A stretch of 64,000 nucleotides of DNA from Hymenobacter sp. 5317J-9 (GTDB lineage Bacteria > Bacteroidota > Bacteroidia > Cytophagales > Hymenobacteraceae): positions 2,790,001 to 2,854,000 of the forward strand of contig NZ_CP095050.1 in NCBI RefSeq assembly GCF_022921075.1. Direction: 5' to 3'. A program made the translations under genes and the position numbers. The notes under the pieces are model-generated. The model saw only the letters and a program-made list of their open reading frames with translations, was not told where the DNA came from and made no database searches. Below are positions 42,843 through 52,002 of the stretch, in pieces. Position 1 is the first letter of the stretch. Every line of letters begins with the position of its first letter.

Positions 42843-44264
42843 TTGCAGCTCATCCGCCGATTTCAATACATCAAACTCGTCGCCGCCGATTTCGGCGCGG
42901 CCCTGCTGGCATGGATGTGCTTCTACCTCGTACGCAAATACTTGCTGAACGAGCTGACGGGTTACCGCTTCACCGAAGGGGCCCTGTTCGACCTCACCGG
43001 CTCGGCCATTTTCATCGCCGTGTTCTGGACCTTCCTCTACACGCTGGTGGGCGAGTACCGCGACATCTACCGCAAGTCACGCCTGGGCGAAATCATCCGC
43101 TTGGCGCGGGTGTCGCTGCTGGGGGCGGTGGTCATTTTCTTCACGCTGTTGCTCGACGACCAGGGCGTGGTGAACTACCGGGCCTACTACAAAACGTTTT
43201 CGGCCTACTACCTGCTGCATTTCTTCATCACGGGCATTTTGCGCACCATTGCCGTGAGCAGCGTGCAGCGCCAGATTCGCAAAGGACGCATTTCCTTTCC
43301 CACCTTGCTGGTGGGCTCCAATGCGTTGGCTATGAGCACATTTCACGAGTTGGCGCGAACCAGCAAGCATTTGGGCCTGCGGCTGGTGGGCTTTGCGCCC
43401 GTCGGCGACACCATCGACCCCGGCCTAGCCGCCGAACTGCCCGCGCGGGGTTCCTATCAGCGCCTGCCGGCCCTGGTGCGGGCCCTCAAGATTGAGCAAA
43501 TCGTCATTGCCATCGAGCCCAGCGAGCACCGCCTCATTCAGGACATTCTCACGCTGCTCGACGGCACTCCGGCCCGGGTGAGCATCCTGCCCGACTTGTA
43601 CCAGATGCTGCTGGGCTCGGTGAAGGTGAACCACTTATTTGGCACGCCGCTCATCGAAATCAAGCAGGATTTGCTGCCGCTGTGGCAGGTGCTGCTCAAG
43701 CGCATCATCGACGTGGTGGGTTCAGCTCTGTTTTTGGTGCTGGCCAGTTGGGTGTATGCTTTCACGGCCCTCATGGTGAAGCTGTCGTCGCCGGGCCCGG
43801 TGTTTTACCGGCAGGAGCGGATTGGGCGCAACGGCCACCCATTCCGCATCATCAAGTTCCGGTCGATGTTTGTTGATGCCGAAAAGGCCGGCCCCGCCCT
43901 CAGCTCTGACCACGACCCGCGCATCACCAAGTGGGGCCGCTTCATGCGCAAGGTGCGCCTCGACGAGCTGCCCCAGTTCTGGAACGTGCTGAAGGGCGAC
44001 ATGAGCATCGTGGGCCCCCGCCCCGAGCGCCAGTTTTTCATCGACCAGATTGTGAAAATTGCGCCGCACTACCGCCACCTGCACCGCGTGCGCCCCGGCC
44101 TCACGTCGCTGGGCCAGGTGAAATACGGCTACGCCGAAACCGTGGCCCAGATGGTGGAACGCCTCAAGTTCGACATTCTCTACATCGAGAACATGAGCCT
44201 GGCCATGGATTTCCGGGTGTTGCTCTACACGTTGAAAATCATCATCGAGGGGCGGGGAAAATAA
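42843..44264 (+). CDS. Polyprenyl glycosylphosphotransferase (exopolysaccharide priming enzyme)
   Basis: 473 residues from a TTG at 42843, the only start that keeps the first membrane segment. Four N-terminal TM segments and a Rossmann-like middle (FPTLLVGSNALAMSTFHELA) are followed by a fifth TM. The C-terminal bacterial-sugar-transferase domain has FYRQERIGRNGHPFRIIKFRSM, KVRLDELPQFWNVLKGDMS and VGPRPERQFFIDQI. It transfers a hexose-1-phosphate from UDP-sugar to undecaprenyl phosphate to begin exopolysaccharide or O-antigen synthesis. No other polysaccharide genes are nearby. Confidence 0.94.
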   Translation: MQLIRRFQYIKLVAADFGAALLAWMCFYLVRKYLLNELTGYRFTEGALFDLTGSAIFIAVFWTFLYTLVGEYRDIYRKSRLGEIIRLARVSLLGAVVIFFTLLLDDQGVVNYRAYYKTFSAYYLLHFFITGILRTIAVSSVQRQIRKGRISFPTLLVGSNALAMSTFHELARTSKHLGLRLVGFAPVGDTIDPGLAAELPARGSYQRLPALVRALKIEQIVIAIEPSEHRLIQDILTLLDGTPARVSILPDLYQMLLGSVKVNHLFGTPLIEIKQDLLPLWQVLLKRIIDVVGSALFLVLASWVYAFTALMVKLSSPGPVFYRQERIGRNGHPFRIIKFRSMFVDAEKAGPALSSDHDPRITKWGRFMRKVRLDELPQFWNVLKGDMSIVGPRPERQFFIDQIVKIAPHYRHLHRVRPGLTSLGQVKYGYAETVAQMVERLKFDILYIENMSLAMDFRVLLYTLKIIIEGRGK

Positions 44265-44375
44265 GTCTTCCCGGCAAGCCCGTGGGCAGCCACGGGCAGG
44301 GTGCTGGCAGCAGCAAACTTGTGGGTATCTTCCGGCCGCAAAGCCTTCTTTAACCACGGCTGCCTTTCTGCCTTC

Positions 44376-46019
44376 ATGAGAAAAATTCTACCGCTGCTGC
44401 CGCTGCTTGTGGCCAGTCTGGGTGCCCTTGCTCAACGCCCCGCCCCGCCGCCCGCTCCGCAAACCCGCCTGTTGGTGCGCCTCCAGGACCACCTCCGCGA
44501 CGAGCTGCGGCTCGAAGCCGGTGCCGCCCGGCCCGCCGCCGAGCTCTTCGACCGCGTCAACCGCCAGCATCGGGCCGAACAGGTGACGGCCCTCAATCCC
44601 GGCAAACACGCGGCTTCCGCTCCGGCCATGTACCTCATTGCCCTGCCCACCGGCACCGATGCCCGGCAAGCACAGCTGGACTATGAGCAAACCGGCCTGT
44701 TTCGCTACGTGGAGCTGGATGCCGTGGGCGAGGGCGGCGGCGCGCAGGGCGTGGTGCCCAACGACTTTTACTACGGCCGGCAGTGGTACCTGAAAAACAA
44801 CGGCACCTTTGGGCAGTCGCCCGCTACCGCCGGGGCCGACATCAAGATGGAGGACGCCTGGACCATCACCAAGGGCGATTCGTCGGTGACGGTGGCCATC
44901 ATCGACAGCGGCATCAAGCTCGACCACCCGGAGTTTGCCGGGCGCATCTGGCGCAACCGCCGGGAAATTGCCGGCAACGGCCTCGACGATGACGGCAACG
45001 GCTACGTGGATGACGTGAAGGGCTGGAGCTTCGTGACCAGCACCAACAACGTCACCGACGACCTAGGCCACGGCACCAACGTGGCCGGCATCATCGGCGC
45101 CACGGGCAACAACATCGGCTACGCGGGCGTGAACTGGGCCTGCAAGCTGATGGTGCTGAAGGGGCTTACGGCCCAAAACACCGGATTCTATTCCTGGTGG
45201 ACGAGCGGGATTTATTACGCCGTCGACAACGGCGCGCGGGTCATCAACATGTCGTTGGGCGGCACCGGCACCTCGCAGGCCATGCAGGACGCCATCAGCT
45301 ACGCCACCCAGCGCGGCGTGGTGGTGGTGGCCTGCATGATGAACACCAACACCAACGTGCCCTACTACCCGGCCGCCCTGACGGGCGTAATAAGCGTGGG
45401 CGCTACCAACCCCAACGACACCCGCGCCAACCCGTTTTCGTGGTCGGCCACGAGCGGCAGCAACTACGGCCCGCATATTTCGGTGGTGGCGCCGGGCAAC
45501 TACATCTACGGCCTCGACTACCAATCGAATACCAATTACAATACCTATTGGGGCGGCACTTCGCAGGCCACGCCGCAGGTGGTGGGCCTGGCCTCACTGC
45601 TGCTCACGCTGCGCCCCAGCCTCACGCCCGCCCAGGTAAAATCCATCGTCGAGAGCACCGCCGACGACCGGGTGGGCGGCCAGACGGAGGACGTGCCGGG
45701 TTGGGACCCGTACTTTGGGTATGGCCGCATCAATGCCCCGCGGGCCCTGGCCAGCGTGGTGACGGCCGCCCGGCCGGGCGCGGCGGCGGCGGCCAGCTTT
45801 CAGCTGTTTCCCAATCCTTCCCGCGGAGAGGCCACACTGCAGCTGCTCGATGCGCGATTGCTGCGCCAGCCGGTACAGATTTTCAATGCCCTGGGCCAGC
45901 TGGTAAGTCAGCAAACGCTGAGCGGCCTGACCCAGCAGCTGGTGCTGCCGGCCGCGGCGGGCACCTATTGGGTGGCCGTGGCGGGCACTGGCGGTGGCCA
46001 GCGCCTGGTGGTGGAATAG
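44376..46019 (+). CDS. Secreted S8 (subtilisin-like) serine protease with T9SS tail
   Basis: 547 residues from the ATG at 44376. A signal peptide ends GALAQ. The catalytic triad is Asp177 (VAIIDSGIKLDHPEF), His232 (DLGHGTNVAGI) and Ser396 (GGTSQATPQV). A prodomain-like region (residues ~30-120) precedes it. The C-terminal ~80 residues (FQLFPNPSRGEATLQLL...GTYWVAVAGTGGGQRLVVE) are a T9SS sorting domain. Unlinked transcriptionally to the neighbouring mnmA. Confidence 0.94.
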   Translation: MRKILPLLPLLVASLGALAQRPAPPPAPQTRLLVRLQDHLRDELRLEAGAARPAAELFDRVNRQHRAEQVTALNPGKHAASAPAMYLIALPTGTDARQAQLDYEQTGLFRYVELDAVGEGGGAQGVVPNDFYYGRQWYLKNNGTFGQSPATAGADIKMEDAWTITKGDSSVTVAIIDSGIKLDHPEFAGRIWRNRREIAGNGLDDDGNGYVDDVKGWSFVTSTNNVTDDLGHGTNVAGIIGATGNNIGYAGVNWACKLMVLKGLTAQNTGFYSWWTSGIYYAVDNGARVINMSLGGTGTSQAMQDAISYATQRGVVVVACMMNTNTNVPYYPAALTGVISVGATNPNDTRANPFSWSATSGSNYGPHISVVAPGNYIYGLDYQSNTNYNTYWGGTSQATPQVVGLASLLLTLRPSLTPAQVKSIVESTADDRVGGQTEDVPGWDPYFGYGRINAPRALASVVTAARPGAAAAASFQLFPNPSRGEATLQLLDARLLRQPVQIFNALGQLVSQQTLSGLTQQLVLPAAAGTYWVAVAGTGGGQRLVVE

Positions 46020-46069
46020 GCCCGACGGCAGCCGGCACCCGTGGGCCGCCGGCTGCGGGCGCGGGGCCG

Positions 46070-46077
46070 TACCTTTG
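46070..46077 (+). promoter_or_regulatory. -7 promoter element for mnmA
   Basis: Plus-strand TACCTTTG, an exact consensus match, 49 bp before the mnmA ATG at 46127. Confidence 0.55.
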
Positions 46078-46126
46078 CACCTGCCGGCCGGAACCTTTCA
46101 AGCTCCGGGTGAATTGCACCACACAT

Positions 46127-47287
46127 ATGAATACCGAAGTAAAAGGAAGGGTACTCGTCGCCATGAGCGGCGGAATTGACTCGAGCGTGGCCGCTGTGCT
46201 GCTGCATGAGCAAGGCTACGAAGTGGTCGGGATGACCATGAAAACCTGGGATTACGCCAGCGCCGGCGGCTCCAAGAAAGAAACCGGCTGCTGCTCCCTC
46301 GACAGCATCAACGACGCCCGCGACATTGCCGTGACGCTGGGCTTCCCGCACTACATCATCGACATTCGCGACGAATTCGGTGATTTTGTGATTGATAACT
46401 TCACTGACGAATACCTCGCGGGCCGCACGCCCAATCCCTGCGTGCTCTGCAACACGCACATCAAGTGGGACGCCCTGCTGCGCCGCGCCGACCAGCTCGG
46501 CTGCCAGTTCATTGCCACCGGCCACTACGCCAACATCCGGAAAGACGCCGAAACCGGCCGCTTCGTGGTGAGCAAGGGCCTCGACGAAAACAAGGACCAA
46601 AGCTATGCCCTGTGGGGCGTGAGCCAGGAGAGCCTGAGCCGCACGCTGTTCCCGCTGGGCGGCATGCGCAAAACCGAAATTTATGACGAGGCCCGTCGGC
46701 GCGGGTTCACCGAGCTGGTGAACAAGCCCGAGAGCTACGAAATCTGCTTTATCCCCGACAATGACTACCGGGGTTTCCTGCGCCGCCGCGTGCCGGGCCT
46801 GGAAGTCCGCGTGGCCGGCGGCAACTTCGTGACCAAAAACGGCCGCGTCATCGGCAAGCACGAGGGGTATCCGTTCTACACCATTGGGCAGCGCAAGGGG
46901 CTGGGCGTGGCGCTGGGCTACCCGGCGTTTGTGCTCGAAATCCGGCCCGATACCAACGAAGTGGTGCTGGGCAACTACGACGAGCTAGCCAGCACGGCCA
47001 CCGTGGTGGGCAAGCCCAACATGGGAAAGGAGGCCAGTTTGGCGGGCCGCGGACTGGTGCCGGCCATCGTGAAAGTGCGCTACAACCACGACGGCGCCCC
47101 CGCATTTCTGGAAGAAGTGGACGGCAAAATCCGCGTCTATTTCGAAGAGCCCGTGCACGCCATCACGCCCGGGCAGGCCGCCGTGTTCTACGATGGGCAA
47201 GACGTGCTGGGCGGTGGCTGGATAGAGCGCCACGTAATTGGCGAAATCCCCTTACCTTTTGCCGCGCCGGCCGAAGCCGGCCGCTAA
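46127..47287 (+). CDS. mnmA: tRNA-specific 2-thiouridylase MnmA
   Basis: 386 residues from the ATG at 46127. It adds sulfur to U34 of Lys/Glu/Gln tRNAs using ATP and a relayed persulfide. The PP-loop is SGGIDSS near the N-terminus. The catalytic cysteines lie in NPCVLCNTHIKW and in SYEICFIPDNDYRGFL. The family motifs DQSYALWG (variant) and FYTIGQRKGLGV are present. Complete and full length. Confidence 0.97.
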   Translation: MNTEVKGRVLVAMSGGIDSSVAAVLLHEQGYEVVGMTMKTWDYASAGGSKKETGCCSLDSINDARDIAVTLGFPHYIIDIRDEFGDFVIDNFTDEYLAGRTPNPCVLCNTHIKWDALLRRADQLGCQFIATGHYANIRKDAETGRFVVSKGLDENKDQSYALWGVSQESLSRTLFPLGGMRKTEIYDEARRRGFTELVNKPESYEICFIPDNDYRGFLRRRVPGLEVRVAGGNFVTKNGRVIGKHEGYPFYTIGQRKGLGVALGYPAFVLEIRPDTNEVVLGNYDELASTATVVGKPNMGKEASLAGRGLVPAIVKVRYNHDGAPAFLEEVDGKIRVYFEEPVHAITPGQAAVFYDGQDVLGGGWIERHVIGEIPLPFAAPAEAGR

Positions 47288-47318
47288 CTCCTCATTCCTC
47301 TTGTCTATCGGTTTTCGT

Positions 47319-48137
47319 ATGCACAACAAGCTTGTTTTTCTTTCTGGCGCCGCCCGTTTCCTGGTGCTTTCCGGCGTGGGGCTGACGCTGACCGCCGGCC
47401 TGGCCGGCTGCAAAAACGAGGTAGACGTGGCGCCGCAAACCGATACGGCTTACTACCCCGTGGCCGTGGGCAACTCCTGGACCTACGCCGTGGCCGACAC
47501 CACTTGGAGCGAGGCCCGGTTTGTGAACCCGGTGGTGGTGCCGAGCGTGGCCACGGTAAGCGCCTTCAAGCTGCGGGAAACCATCACAGAAACCTTCACG
47601 GATGCTGCGGGCCGGAAAGCCTACCGGCTGGTGCGAGCCAAGATGGTGCCGCCGTCCACGGCCTGGGTCGACGACAGCGTGTTCGTGCTGACCGCGAATG
47701 AGCAGTTTGTGGCCCTGAGCCGCAACAACGTGCGCACCGTGGAGCTGGTGTTTCCGGTGAAGGAAGAGGGCACCTGGAACCTGAACGCCTTCAACAACAG
47801 CGCCCAGGACACCGTCACGAACCAAACCCGGCAGTACCTACGGGCGGGGCAGCCGTACTCCACCGGTGGCGGCACCACGGGCTTGCCCTCGAAGGCGTAC
47901 AGCACGACGGTTACCACCAACAACACCGGCACGGCCGCCGAAAACAGCCTCATCAAGCGCAGCGGCTACCAGCAGGTCTTTGCCAAAGGCGTGGGTCCTG
48001 TGCTGCGGCGGCGCTTTTCGATGAATTTTTTCAATTACCCCGACCCGAACAACACCAGTGTGCAGATTTACGTGGCCGGCTCCTACTTTGCCGCCAAAAC
48101 CCGCCACGAAACATTGATTGACTACGTGGTGAAATAA
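47319..48137 (+). CDS. Lipoprotein of unknown function
   Basis: 272 residues from the ATG at 47319. The signal peptide ends GLAGC, a lipobox. The mature part opens VAPQTDTAYYPVAVGNSWTYAVADT, a motif common at the start of Bacteroidota lipoproteins (YYPLxxGNxWxY). The rest is beta-rich with no recognised catalytic residues. It starts 31 bp after mnmA stops and 39 bp before the next protease gene, so it could belong to either transcript. Confidence 0.8.
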   Translation: MHNKLVFLSGAARFLVLSGVGLTLTAGLAGCKNEVDVAPQTDTAYYPVAVGNSWTYAVADTTWSEARFVNPVVVPSVATVSAFKLRETITETFTDAAGRKAYRLVRAKMVPPSTAWVDDSVFVLTANEQFVALSRNNVRTVELVFPVKEEGTWNLNAFNNSAQDTVTNQTRQYLRAGQPYSTGGGTTGLPSKAYSTTVTTNNTGTAAENSLIKRSGYQQVFAKGVGPVLRRRFSMNFFNYPDPNNTSVQIYVAGSYFAAKTRHETLIDYVVK

Positions 48138-48176
48138 TTGTTTTCCTGGTTACTCTCATTGCCTCAGCTCATTTCT

Positions 48177-49871
48177 ATGGTGCTTTCGACACGTCAATGG
48201 TTTGGTTTTGCGCTGCTGGCCGGGGCGCTTGAGCTGCTGGCTGCGGCTCCTGCTGCGGCGCAGGGCACGGTGCGCCGCCACCTGGTGTACTTCCGCGACA
48301 AGGCCGGTACGCCCTACACCGTGGCCCAGCCGCAGGCATTTCTGTCGGCCCGCGCCATTGCCCGTCGCACCCGGCAAGGCATTGCCGTGCTGCCCCGCGA
48401 CCTGCCCGTGAACCCGGCCTACGTGACGCAGGTGAAGAACCTGACCGGCAGCCCGCAGGTGGTGTACACCTCGCGCTGGTTCAACGCGGCCGTGGTGGCC
48501 TGCGACTCTGCCACCCTGGCCCGCATCACGGCGCTGCCCATTGTGCGCAGCGCTGCCACGCTCAACCGCAATCAACAGACGTTTTCGCCCGCGGCGGCTC
48601 CCGGGCAGGTGCCGCCAGTGGCGGCGCGCGGCACGCTGGCCACGCGCGCCCAGTACGGCCCGGCCTACCAGCAGGACCGGCAGATTGGCGCCACGGCCAT
48701 GCACGACGCCGGCTTCCGCGGCGAAGGCATGCACATCGCCGTGTTCGATGCCGGTTTCCCGGGCGTGAATCAGATTCCGGCCATGCAGCCGCTGTTCCAG
48801 GAAAACCGGTTAGTGGCTACGCGCAACTTCGTCGACGGCGGCAAGAATGTGTACCTGCGCAACAGCCACGGCACCAACTGCGTGTCGGCCATTGCGGCCA
48901 ATCAGGCCGGTTTTTACATCGGCACGGCCCCCAAGGCCACGTTCCACCTGTGCATCACCGAAGACGTGAACTCGGAGCACCCCATTGAGGAGGCCAACTG
49001 GCTGGCCGCCGCCGAGTACGCCGACTCGGCCGGGGTCGACGTCATCAGCTCCTCGCTGGGCTACACCACGTTCGACGCCCCCTCGCGCTCCTACACCTAC
49101 GCCGACATGAACGGCCGCACGGCCCTCAGCTCGCGGGCGGCCACGGTGGCGGCCCGGGTGGGCATGGTGGTGGTGAGCGCCGCCGGCAACGAGGGCAACA
49201 ACTTCTGGCGCTACATCTCGGCCCCGGCCGATGCCGACTCCATCATCTCGGTGGCCGCCGTCGATTCTATGGGAAATAAGGCCGGGTTCAGCTCCTTCGG
49301 GCCTTCGGCCGACGGACGCATCAAGCCCACGCTGGCGGCTATGGGGCAGGCGGCGGCGGTGCTTGCGCCCAGCGGTACTGCTTTCCGTGGCAACGGCACG
49401 TCCTACGCCTGCCCGGTGCTGGCGGGCATGGTGGCCGGTTTCTGGCAGGCCAACCCCACGCTCACCGCGCAGCAGGTGATTGCGGCCCTGCGCAGCACCG
49501 CCTCGCAGGCCAACAACCCCGACAATAACCTCGGCTACGGCATACCGAACTTTGTGACGGCCTACAACGCCTTGCATCCCACAGCACCGCTGGCCACCGC
49601 CGCTGGCAGCGCCCCAGCCGAAACCTTGGGCCTTTTTCCCAACCCGGCCGGCGAGGGTGCCCTGACGCTGGTGCTTCCCCAGGACCTGCGTGGCCAGCCC
49701 CTGAAGTTGCGCGTGCTCGATGCCCGCGGCGCGGTGGTGGCCCAGCAGCAGCTCGGCGCCAGCAGCAGCCGCGAGGTATCGGTGAACCTGGGGCGCCTGG
49801 CCAAGGGCGCCTACACCTGCGAAGTAAGCGCCGGGACCACCCGCCGCACCGTGAAATTTGTGCAGCAGTAA
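48177..49871 (+). CDS. Secreted S8 serine protease with T9SS tail
   Basis: 564 residues from the ATG at 48177. A signal peptide ends AAAQ. The triad is Asp191 (IAVFDAGFPGV), His231 (NSHGTNCVS) and Ser409 (NGTSYACPVLAG), with the oxyanion Asn in VVSAAGNEGNN. The domain order differs from the S8 gene at 44376, and the two are only distantly similar. The C-terminal tail (LGLFPNPAGEGALTLVL...YTCEVSAGTTRRTVKFVQ) is a T9SS sorting domain. Confidence 0.94.
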   Translation: MVLSTRQWFGFALLAGALELLAAAPAAAQGTVRRHLVYFRDKAGTPYTVAQPQAFLSARAIARRTRQGIAVLPRDLPVNPAYVTQVKNLTGSPQVVYTSRWFNAAVVACDSATLARITALPIVRSAATLNRNQQTFSPAAAPGQVPPVAARGTLATRAQYGPAYQQDRQIGATAMHDAGFRGEGMHIAVFDAGFPGVNQIPAMQPLFQENRLVATRNFVDGGKNVYLRNSHGTNCVSAIAANQAGFYIGTAPKATFHLCITEDVNSEHPIEEANWLAAAEYADSAGVDVISSSLGYTTFDAPSRSYTYADMNGRTALSSRAATVAARVGMVVVSAAGNEGNNFWRYISAPADADSIISVAAVDSMGNKAGFSSFGPSADGRIKPTLAAMGQAAAVLAPSGTAFRGNGTSYACPVLAGMVAGFWQANPTLTAQQVIAALRSTASQANNPDNNLGYGIPNFVTAYNALHPTAPLATAAGSAPAETLGLFPNPAGEGALTLVLPQDLRGQPLKLRVLDARGAVVAQQQLGASSSREVSVNLGRLAKGAYTCEVSAGTTRRTVKFVQQ

Positions 49872-49886
49872 GCTCACGTTTAGAAG

Positions 49887-49919
49887 ATAAAAAAAGGCCC
49901 GCGTGCGGGCCTTTTTTTA
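49887..49919 (+). terminator. Rho-independent terminator
   Basis: ATAAAAAAAGGCCCGC and its perfect inverse around a GTG-centred loop, ending in a T run, 16 bp after the S8 protease stop. Confidence 0.92.
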
Positions 49920-50006
49920 TGGACTTTAGCCATGATATCCGCTTGTTTTTGAGGCTGATATTTTGTAATTTTAAAGCATCAATTCACCCCGTTTTATTGC
50001 AGTAGA

Positions 50007-50330
50007 ATGTTGCAGATGATGATTACCAAGCGCATCGGGCGCCGTCAATTTCACTTCACCGTGCAGGGCAGCAACCTGCACGAAACCGTGGCGGAATACG
50101 ACCGGCTGAGCTTTCCCGATGTAGCGGCCTGTGGCCTGTGCGGCTCCGATAATCTGGACCTGACCAGCCGGGTAGCGCAGGGCAAATACAAGTACACTTC
50201 CATCAAATGCCTCGCGTGCCGCGCCGACCTCACGTTTGGCAAAAACAAGGACGACGACCAGAGCTACTTCCTGCGCCGCAAAGAAACTGGCGAGCTGGAC
50301 TGGAAAGCGCTGGACAAAGTGGAGAAGTAA
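50007..50330 (+). CDS. Small zinc-ribbon protein of unknown function
   Basis: 107 residues (103 from the alternative ATG at 50019). Two CxxC knuckles (CGLCGSDNLDL and CLACRADLTFG) 34 residues apart suggest a zinc ribbon. The rest is basic and polar. A ribosome-associated or nucleic-acid-binding role is possible, but no family is recognised. The 135-bp leader after the protease terminator holds no other gene. Confidence 0.7.
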   Translation: MLQMMITKRIGRRQFHFTVQGSNLHETVAEYDRLSFPDVAACGLCGSDNLDLTSRVAQGKYKYTSIKCLACRADLTFGKNKDDDQSYFLRRKETGELDWKALDKVEK

Positions 50331-50362
50331 AATCCTTTTGACCGCCCGGCGGTTTTACCATG

Positions 50363-50396
50363 CAGAACGGCATTCCGGTCCCCGGGTGCCGTTCTT
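50363..50396 (+). terminator. Probable terminator after the zinc-ribbon gene
   Basis: AGAACGGCA and its inverse TGCCGTTCT flank a GC-rich loop and are followed by TTTG, 33 bp after the zinc-ribbon stop. Confidence 0.65.
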
Positions 50397-50490
50397 TGCG
50401 TTTTAACCGGCCTGTGTGTGGTTTTCGGTTGCATTCAGTGCAGCAGAATACCACACACAGGTCGGCCCCATCACCGTCATCTTGCCATTC

Positions 50491-51087
50491 ATGTTTACCG
50501 GAATTATCGAAGCCCTGGGCACCATCGTTGCCGTTGAAAACCAGGGCAGCAACTGCCATTTCACCGTCAGTTCGCCCTTTGCGGCGGAGCTTAAGATTGA
50601 CCAGAGCGTGGCCCACGACGGCGTGTGCCTAACCGTGGTGGCCGTGGACGCGGCCGCCGGCACGCACGTGGTCACGGCCATCGACGAGACGCTGCGCGTG
50701 ACCAACCTGGGCCAGTGGGAGCCCGGCCGCCACGTCAACCTGGAGCGCTGCCTCGCAGCCACGGGCCGTTTCGATGGGCACATTGTGCAGGGGCACGTCG
50801 ACGCCACTGCCACTTGCCTGAGCGTGGAAGACCAGCAGGGCTCCTGGCTGTTTCGCTTCGGGCACGAGCCGGGCCCCGGCCGACTCACCGTCAACAAAGG
50901 CTCCATCTGCGTGAACGGCACCAGCCTGACTTGCTTTGATAGTACCGACGACGGCTTCACGGTGGCCATCATCCCGTACACCTACGAGCACACCGGCTTC
51001 CACCAGCTGCGGCCCGGCGACACGGTGAACCTGGAATTCGACATTGTGGGCAAGTACGTGGCCAAGCTCCTGGGCCGAACCACCTGA
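50491..51087 (+). CDS. ribE: Riboflavin synthase alpha chain
   Basis: 198 residues from the ATG at 50491. It dismutates two 6,7-dimethyl-8-ribityllumazine molecules into riboflavin and a pyrimidine. The two tandem lumazine-binding domains begin MFTGIIEALGTIV and GHIVQGHVDATAT. Each has the expected motif (DGVCLTVV, then NGTSLTCF), and the acidic/cysteine catalytic residues are present. The start at 50416 is too long for the family. No other rib gene is adjacent. Confidence 0.97.
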   Translation: MFTGIIEALGTIVAVENQGSNCHFTVSSPFAAELKIDQSVAHDGVCLTVVAVDAAAGTHVVTAIDETLRVTNLGQWEPGRHVNLERCLAATGRFDGHIVQGHVDATATCLSVEDQQGSWLFRFGHEPGPGRLTVNKGSICVNGTSLTCFDSTDDGFTVAIIPYTYEHTGFHQLRPGDTVNLEFDIVGKYVAKLLGRTT

Positions 51088-51149
51088 CAACTTGCGCGAA
51101 AGGCTGCGCGTAGGAAGGGTTCAACCTTTCCACGTAAATCCTTTCCATC

Positions 51150-51350
51150 ATGTCGAAGCGCGAATTAATCGAGCCCAACGAGGGCGACAAACGCTACATC
51201 CGTCGGGACAAAGACGGCCAGATTGACCATTCGGTTGAGCTGCACAAGTCCCTGTCTCAGGACGACCAGCACAACTCGAAAAAAACCAGTAAGCCCGGCC
51301 AGGGCGACCGCGGCGACGGCCACACCGGCAATCGCAAGCCCGCCCAATAG
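51150..51350 (+). CDS. Small highly charged protein of unknown function
   Basis: 66 residues, no Cys or Trp. It opens SKRELIEPNEGDKRYIRRDKDGQID, a pattern I recall in many short Hymenobacter and related hypothetical proteins, and ends Lys/Gly/Asn-rich (GDRGDGHTGNRKPAQ). Probably cytoplasmic and disordered; the function is unknown. It has a terminator directly after it. Confidence 0.72.
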   Translation: MSKRELIEPNEGDKRYIRRDKDGQIDHSVELHKSLSQDDQHNSKKTSKPGQGDRGDGHTGNRKPAQ

Positions 51351-51361
51351 TCACTGCAAAA

Positions 51362-51393
51362 CAAAGCCCGCCGAGTACTTAGCGGGCTTTTTG
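51362..51393. terminator. Bidirectional terminator
   Basis: CAAAGCCCGC and its inverse GCGGGCTTTTTG flank a short loop. It lies between the 66-residue gene and the convergent flavodoxin-like gene, whose TAA stop is inside it. Confidence 0.85.
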
Positions 51394-51996
51394 CATGAGC
51401 GGCTGGGCCGCCGTGGGGCTAGGGTCAGGGGCCGGGTCTGCAGCGCTGAAAAAGTGCTGGGCCTGCTTCAGAGCCTGGGCGTCGTCCTGGATGTCGTTGG
51501 GGCGCGAGCCGGTGCCGTAGAGCAGCCCGCCCCAATTCATGGCCATGTATCGGGCCGTGAGGATGAGGGTTTCTTCCAACGGCTTGGTTTCGGCCCGGTC
51601 GCCGCTGCTCACCACGATAAACCACAGCGTTTTGCCCCGCATTTCTTCCCGAAAGTTAAGGTGGGGCGTGCGCAGCCAGGCGCTCCAGTAGTCGAGGTAA
51701 TGCTTGGCGTGCACGGGCAGGCTATACCAGTACAGCGGCGCCACCAGCACCAGGTCAGTGGCGTCGAGGGTGGCGTCGAGCAGGAGTTGGGCGTTGCCGG
51801 TGGGCGCGGGGTAGGGCGTGTGGTGGCGTAGGTCGACGAAATAAGGCAGCGGGTGGTCCTGCAGGTGAATCCAGCGTTGCTGGGCGCTGGACGGCAGCGA
51901 ATTGGCGGCACAATAAGCCAATTGCTCGGTATTGCCCATGCGGCGGGTGCTCGAAAGCAAAAATAGAAATCGGCGCGCCGGACTGCTCATATTCAA
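51379..51996 (-). CDS. Flavodoxin-like / NADPH-dependent FMN reductase family protein
   Basis: 205 residues. The N-terminal FLFLLSSTRRMGNTEQLA is the flavodoxin phosphate-loop (SxRxxxNTxxLA), and VAPLYWYSLPVHAKHYLDYW is the second flavin-binding block. Typical of small FMN-dependent NAD(P)H oxidoreductases (WrbA/azoreductase-like); the substrate is unknown. It precedes, by 6 bp on the same strand, the end of the PAP2 gene, so hemF-PAP2-flavodoxin may form one unit. Confidence 0.87.
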   Translation of the reverse strand: MNMSSPARRFLFLLSSTRRMGNTEQLAYCAANSLPSSAQQRWIHLQDHPLPYFVDLRHHTPYPAPTGNAQLLLDATLDATDLVLVAPLYWYSLPVHAKHYLDYWSAWLRTPHLNFREEMRGKTLWFIVVSSGDRAETKPLEETLILTARYMAMNWGGLLYGTGSRPNDIQDDAQALKQAQHFFSAADPAPDPSPTAAQPLMQKAR

Positions 51997-52002
51997 CGAT
52001 TC

